Below the pieces are notes generated by a model. The model saw nothing but the letters and a program-made list of their open reading frames with translations. It was not told the origin of the DNA and made no database searches. This document shows positions 19,101-23,659 of a stretch of 23,659 nucleotides of DNA, piece by piece; positions within the stretch are counted from its first letter, which is position 1, and the number at the start of each line of letters is the position of its first letter. Source of the stretch: Sphacelaria rigidula (lineage: Eukaryota; Phaeophyceae; Sphacelariales); the NCBI GenBank assembly GCA_964200075.2, contig CAXNAA020000252.1:1-23659 (forward strand), in the 5' to 3' direction. The position numbers and the translations under genes were made by a program.

Positions 19101-21912
19101 ACATCGTACGCATCTCACCGCACACCTCCGAAGACGTCGTTACTTTTACAAACCGCGGCGCAGCGACGGAAGAACACACAGTACAGTAGTAGATTCTTTT
19201 CCGTATGAATTTGTTCCTTCCTACAATAACCATCTCAGTTTGTTCCCCCCATCGCTTCACCCGGGTTTGCAACTTTCGTCATTTTTTTCGGGGTTTCTCC
19301 TACCCATGAGTGTAGTAAATGTGTGCTATCCTGATCGACCGACGTACATTCGCTCGCCTCTTCTTCACACGATCGCGCGCCTCCCTTCCCTCCAGAACGT
19401 TGCAGATGCGGCAAGAACTCCACAGACAATGTCGATCGGTGCGATCTATCCTTTGCCGAATAGATCACACATTCTCCATGGCACGCGAACGGAGCAATCT
19501 CCGCAAGATTATTAAAGACCTCGACACCGAGTTCCAAACACAAGAGACAACTGAGAACAATACAGAAACTCAAGATTCTGGACATTGCGTGGGTCCAAGA
19601 CAAAAGATACTCAGGCATACTCTGAATGATATCGTTGGGACGTCACCTAGAGCAGGATATATTCGAAGGCGAGCTGCGGTTTGCCTGCAACGGCATGTGA
19701 GAGGGCGAGCTGTGAGGATGCTGTTCCGTGACAGGATGTGGGCCGTTATGCACCTGCGCGGGGCGGGCGAACCTCTCAGGTTAGTTGCGTACTACGGCTA
19801 AAGTGCGAAGTGACGGCGAAAGCAAAGACGACTTTGGTAAGATTGCGCGGGTCGGACAAATTAATGATTCGTTTGAAAATTACTTGGTTTTAGTGTGATT
19901 GATGCATACCGTACAAATCAATTCTTACGCTTTGTTTTCAGCTTTGCAACCCAGGTACGCGCAGCCCAGGCACGTGGAATGGCGCAAAAATTGCGTGGAG
20001 ACCCATTTTGACCATTAGTAAACTTTTTCCTCCTTGTCAAGCAATCAGGCCTGAAAAATCGTGGATTTGGTGATTCGAACCGGGGATGATTCGTCCGAAC
20101 CTTGTAAGATTGATTAATTTGATTGATTGACTGATGGTCGCACTTTAACTGACCCCCCAGAGATCCAGCCGTGGTTACATGATAGATCCAGCCGTGGTCA
20201 CAAAGCGAAAGTGAAACACCGGTGCACAGGAGATAGAGGTTGTGCTAGTGTATCCTGTGATGGCGCTGAGTGAGCGCTATGAGTAGGCGCTCGGCAGTTA
20301 TCAGATGATTCTGAAATTGGGTTTCGAACGCGTCACAGGTAACAAGGAGCACCGATCTTGACACAAGGCCCAAGGTAGAAACATTGAAACTCCGCCGAGT
20401 CAAAACCCTACGTTGTGTACATATCGCTGTTTATCTTGGCGAAATGTACCCGTTTTCGGTCTTGTGAACACAGTACCACGCACCAACAGACTTTGAAATG
20501 ATGGTGATGAGAATGCCAACCAGTTCAACACTCCTGCCGGCTCTTTGCGCTCGCACTATCCACGTAGACAAAGGTTTTGTTTCAATATCAATGTTCATAT
20601 TTCGAAGCGATAACGAACCTGCGTCATGACAAAAATCACAGCAACACCGCAGCCACCCACGTCAATACATGGACAACCCGGCAATACATGCTGATAGTCA
20701 TGCGCTTGTTTCACAGGAAGGGCAATTAATTCACTTGGTTTATGTTTTTCCGACAGGTATCCCTCAGGTCACATCGGCCGTCGGGCGATGCGTTTGGCGC
20801 GTTTTCGAGTGGCTCTAGCGGCGTACACACGAATCCAGCGGCTCATGGTTGGCTTCGCTGGGAATCGGGATGGCGATGAACATAGACCAGCGTCTCAGGA
20901 AGTGATCGATATCGCTAATTCTGCTGGTGCTGCTGCGGCACAACGAGAGGCTCAACTAGTACGATGGTCTCTGCATGACGTGGCAGCTAGGGTTGTGCAA
21001 AAGGAAATACGCAACTACGCACGTTTTCGAATGGCGCTGAACCGCTACCAACAACCGCGCCGACAATACAACGACACCCATCTCACACTTGGGTACTCTA
21101 TTCCAGCAAGTGAAGACAGGATAACCAGCGGCGGCAACGGTATGGATACTAGGGGTCTCGTATCTATGCCCAGCAGGAGCGGTGACTTCTGTGCCAAGGT
21201 CAATAGCATTGGTTCGCCCGGTGATTCTGTTGGTACAAATGCTTTTGCCTGGAAGGGCGACAGCCGCAGTCACACGTCCGACAGCTTCTTGCTTCCCAGA
21301 ACATCATCAGGATCCGGACGCCGTAGATCGGGATCCGCCGTTATGGAGCCGCAATCATCGCAGCTGTATGATGCTGCTGAGGACCCATTCCGGGCGGCAG
21401 CGCTGGAGACACGGTTGAACACGGCTTCATCCAAATCGAGCGCTACTCGCAACACGACATCGAATAAGGCGGGAAGGGCTGCCACGAATTCGTCTAGATC
21501 AGAGACACGGGCATCATCGCAGTCGTTGCGCTCACGACCTGCGCTTGTAGCTCCGCGACGCGTGCCATCATCACCCGCTGCTGCGAACTTTTCATGCGGC
21601 AGCGAGGCTGTTGCTCAAGAGGTTGTAGCCTTTGATGATCTTGAGAATGGCCGCACTACCATGAGGAGTAGCCCCGAAGACCCTGAACGTCATAGTTCAT
21701 ATTCTGAATCCATACCACACAACGACTCGAGCGGTGACGGGGCGACAAAGCTAATGGCATCAAATGCGAATCATGGGTTGATTACGGCTGGTGTTATTTG
21801 TGCGGGAGGACTCGGGTATGTGCTACTACCATCCGAGGAAAAGAAAAAAAGGCAAGTGGACGTCTCAGCACGAGCACGGTGGGTAAATAGGGAAAGTGGA
21901 AGAAGAGGGTAA
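16160..21912 (+). CDS. Unrecognised multi-exon protein with IQ-like motifs and a C-terminal membrane segment (5' end missing)
   Basis: The exon chain, with all phases matching, is 16160-16538, 16756-16958, 17090-17213, 17253-17466, 17854-17943, 18694-18832, 19396-19779 and 20757-21912 (stop TAA): 895 residues after the first partial codon. The best-supported joins are AAG|GTGAGG to CTTCTCCAG (17466/17854) and CTCAG|GTTAGT to TTTTTCCGACAG (19779/20757). The weakest is CAC|GTGTTG at 18832, and 17196/17257 is an alternative to 17213/17253. Exons 4-5 encode a charged helix (KREMYLRKKREE joined to AIEQKERQRKLRAAL). Exon 7 has an IQ-like motif, LQRHVRGRAVRMLF, and exon 8 a weaker one, VVQKEIRNYARFRMAL; such motifs bind calmodulin or myosin-type light chains. 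A Ser/Thr-rich region (21150-21560) precedes a hydrophobic segment GLITAGVICAGGLGYVLL (about 21775-21830) and a basic tail. The first exon needs an upstream partner because it opens in phase 2 after an in-frame stop. I do not recognise the family. Confidence 0.6.
19942..20110 (+). repeat. Dispersed repeat family, copy B
   Basis: This is the partner of 10202-10366, in the same orientation, lying in the last intron (19780-20756) of the + gene. It contains GATTCGAACCGGGGATGATT, where copy A has a diverged equivalent; on the minus strand this gives GGTTCGAATC, which resembles a Pol III B box. It runs straight into a (TTGA)n-anchored repeat at 20104, so the two may be parts of one element or a nested pair. 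Confidence 0.75.
20104..20210 (-). repeat. (TTGA)n-anchored repeat, copy 2
   Basis: The tract TTGATTGATTGACTGATGG is followed by TCGCACTTTAACTGACCCCC and then two tandem copies of GATCCAGCCGTGGT(T/C)ACA about 26 bases apart. Read on the minus strand this is a body ending in GGTCAGTTAAAGTGCGA and a (TCAA)n tail. It directly abuts dispersed repeat copy B. Confidence 0.65.
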
Positions 21913-22780
21913 AGCGTGAGGTGAAAACACTGCAGCAACGGATACCAGACTTGGTGAGGTCGCGACTCACACAAGAGGTACCGTACTTCAAGACCACTCC
22001 GTGCAACGGGGATCATCTCGGTGTTGTATCTGGCACGTTCCGGACGGATATCTTGACGGCATGCGACAGCGTACTTTGTGAAACGCAGGGTATTGCTTCG
22101 AATCATACTATGCAGATATTCAGAGCATACACGCCGAAAGCGATTGCCACGGGGAAATCTTCACTGTACATGAACCGAAGCTGTGTGGGTACAAACAATC
22201 CGTTATCGCTATGCCTGCTGTTGCCGACATGCCGTGCTGCACTGTACTGTGCGTTCGTGTTCCGAAAGCTGATATCCGAATCACTTCCTTTGGTGTGGTG
22301 CTTTGATGTCACAAATCACGGAAAACATGTTTCGTCAGCGGTACAGCTGCGCTTTAACCTTCTCGCATTTGTGTACTTTGCTATACCAAGTTTCTTAGGT
22401 TCTCGTTCACTGTTCTGCGAACTGATTCATATTTTCAGCGTTCAAGTAGCTTCACGCGAGGCCCCTGTACCCCTGAAATGCATTCTGAAGACACGATATG
22501 ACATGGAGCACTCAATGTACGGGCGACTAGTAACACATGCAAGGAGCGCTAAGATGATTAGTAAAATCAACTGCACAGTAGCTTCATACTGTAACCGAAT
22601 GCCATTCGCTTTTGTTCCTCGAAGCATACAGTACACACACTGAATCCCCCGATTTTTGCTGAAACCTTAGCAAAAACAGAAAAAAAAGCAGTTGTTGTGC
22701 GCACGACACATATGCGCCCTGAATGAGGCAGTCTACGCTGCAGTGTATACTGTAGTACTATTCTCAATCGCCTCTTTAAG
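21913..22780. other. Downstream region, no gene recognised
   Basis: A 240-codon open stretch starts at 21921 on +, right after the stop of the preceding gene, and ends at 22643. It has no ATG start of its own, no splice frame tying it to the gene, and no motif. A length like this is not unusual by chance in a window of this size. The gene's 3' UTR probably occupies the first part. Confidence 0.4.
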
Positions 22781-23258
22781 CCCGGACATACGAGTACAAT
22801 GAGACGCCTATGCACTGCAACACATGCAGGCTGAACGAAAGGCATTTGCGGAGAAACAAGTCTAGATCGCTCTACATTAAACGAAGCGTGGCTGCACTGG
22901 AGTACCGCGGCGTGGGCATCCTACCCGAAATAATCAGCCTGCAGGTGACGGTTCATCGCGCGTTATTGTCTAGCCGTTGGCAGGTTGGGTTGATGATGCC
23001 GTGTATCGACTCCTTCCACCGTCACATGTGGGGAGGTGCGATGTGGCTCACGGGGCTGAGATCGAAGGTAATTTCACTGGTTACAACAAACGTGAAAGAA
23101 AATTCGAGCCTATAACCGCGATTGCATTAACTCAGTGTCGCGAACGCCTCGTAAGTTCTGCTGCAAACATGCTCATTTTTCAGGATTGCCCGAGAGCGCA
23201 TGAGTGCGGAACATTTCGCCAACTATGTAGAAATGCCATGCTCTCAATGATTGATTGA
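22781..23258 (+). CDS. Weak exon-like region, unknown
   Basis: Several overlapping signals suggest exons but do not settle one model. The frame from ATG 22810 runs open through RSLYIKRSVAALEYRG and ISLQ to TGLRSK, followed by a possible donor AAG|GTAATT at 23067. A second frame from 22984 carries WVDDAVYRLLPP and reaches a consensus donor CTC|GTAAGT at 23150. A TTTTTCAG acceptor follows only 33 bases later. No family is recognised. This may be a further gene entering the window's right part, or chance. Confidence 0.22.
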
Positions 23259-23320
23259 TTGATTCGATGATTGATTATCTCACATTAGCTGATTGCAACA
23301 ATCCAGCCCTTGGTCGGGAG
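23246..23320 (-). repeat. (TTGA)n-anchored repeat, copy 3
   Basis: A clean ATTGATTGATTGATT tract with a second imperfect block (GATGATTGATTAT) is followed by AGCTGATTGCAACAATCCAGCCCTTGGTCGG. The ATCCAGCC.TGGT part matches copy 2 (GATCCAGCCGTGGT). As in the other two copies, the tetranucleotide lies on the low-coordinate side, so all three share one orientation. Confidence 0.55.
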
Positions 23321-23592
23321 CAGCAAAAATATAACAGAATTATATAAAATAAAACAAATAAAGAAAGGAACAGAAAACGACAGAAGCAACGGCCTCAAAA
23401 AGAAAAGAAAGGGGGCAGCAATAACAACAAAATGATAAGCACTGCCATAGCGAATTTGATCGTGCAGTGCCGACAGCGGAATCCTCAGAACGCTCGTCGA
23501 TTTGGCGGACGTTTGATGAAGAGAAATCTCAGCTGCCTGCGCGATGGCTTGATGCACGTGCAGTCAAGTATCACTGCAACACTCGCCGCCGC
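23321..23592. other. A-rich non-coding stretch
   Basis: The part from 23330 to 23440 is purine-rich on + (runs such as AAATAAAACAAATAAAG), which reads as T-rich on the minus strand. It may belong to the body of the (TTGA)n-anchored copy on its left. No gene was found. Confidence 0.4.
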
Positions 23593-23659
23593 GCCCCGGT
23601 GGTGTAATGGTCCAACTGTCGCCATCAGGGTGGAGAGAACGGGGGTTCGATTCCCGATG
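23593..23659 (+). repeat. tRNA-like element (perfect A and B boxes), cut by the window end
   Basis: A Pol III A box (TGGTGTAATGG, 23600-23610) and B box (GGTTCGATTCC, 23644-23654) are 44 bases apart, exactly the spacing in a tRNA gene. The acceptor side begins GCCCCGG. However, the anticodon arm (around CGCCATCAGGGTGGAG) leaves a 6-base loop with a mismatch, and the T stem pairs only three bases cleanly (GGG with CCC). I therefore favour a tRNA-derived SINE head or tRNA pseudogene over a working tRNA. The 3' acceptor strand lies outside the window. Confidence 0.6.

Noticed and set aside
21921-22643. 240-codon open frame on + directly after the IQ-motif gene
   Set aside because: It has no ATG at its beginning, no phase-compatible join and no recognisable motif. 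It most likely spans 3' UTR and intergenic DNA.

Overview
The window looks like nuclear DNA of an alga with a secondary red-type plastid, most likely a brown alga or a related stramenopile. The evidence is intron-rich genes with GT-AG introns, a plastid presequence with an ASAF-like cleavage site, a PIF/Harbinger transposon, tRNA-like and microsatellite-tailed repeats, and no bacterial-style operons. All gene models were built by hand from splice sites, frame and intron phase. The species is inference.

Left part (1-7499). About 2.7 kb of mostly non-coding DNA has one weak two-exon candidate for a small protein on + (985-2081). A five-exon gene then runs on the minus strand (7499 down to 2676). 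It encodes a DUF2358 (SnoaL-like fold) protein of about 264 residues with an N-terminal signal peptide and transit region, so it is predicted to act in the plastid. A degenerate tRNA-like promoter lies in one of its introns.

Centre (about 8295-16130). This is a 7.8 kb PIF/Harbinger-type DNA transposon with long terminal inverted repeats (8306-8478 and 15913-16115). It has subterminal repeats of a short CTGGGATCTGG-like motif and an intact three-exon DDE transposase gene (478 residues, D222/D317/E353). A 41-46 bp minisatellite occurs twice inside it: a decayed array in transposase intron 2 and a fresh array of about 13 units downstream. No second (Myb/SANT-like) Harbinger protein was seen. A 123 bp tandem duplication lies just outside the left end.

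Right part (16160-21912). A phase-consistent chain of eight exons on + encodes at least 895 residues of an unrecognised protein with a charged helical region, IQ-like motifs, a Ser-rich region and one C-terminal membrane segment. Its first visible exon starts only about 45 bases from the transposon end, and its in-frame upstream stop implies a 5' exon that was not found. The transposon therefore probably sits in an intron or the 5' region of this gene.

Far right (21913-23659). This is mostly non-coding, with weak exon-like stretches, a (TTGA)n-tailed repeat copy and a tRNA-like Pol III promoter cut by the window end. Two dispersed-repeat copies (10202-10366 and 19942-20110) and three (TTGA)n-anchored copies link distant parts of the window.
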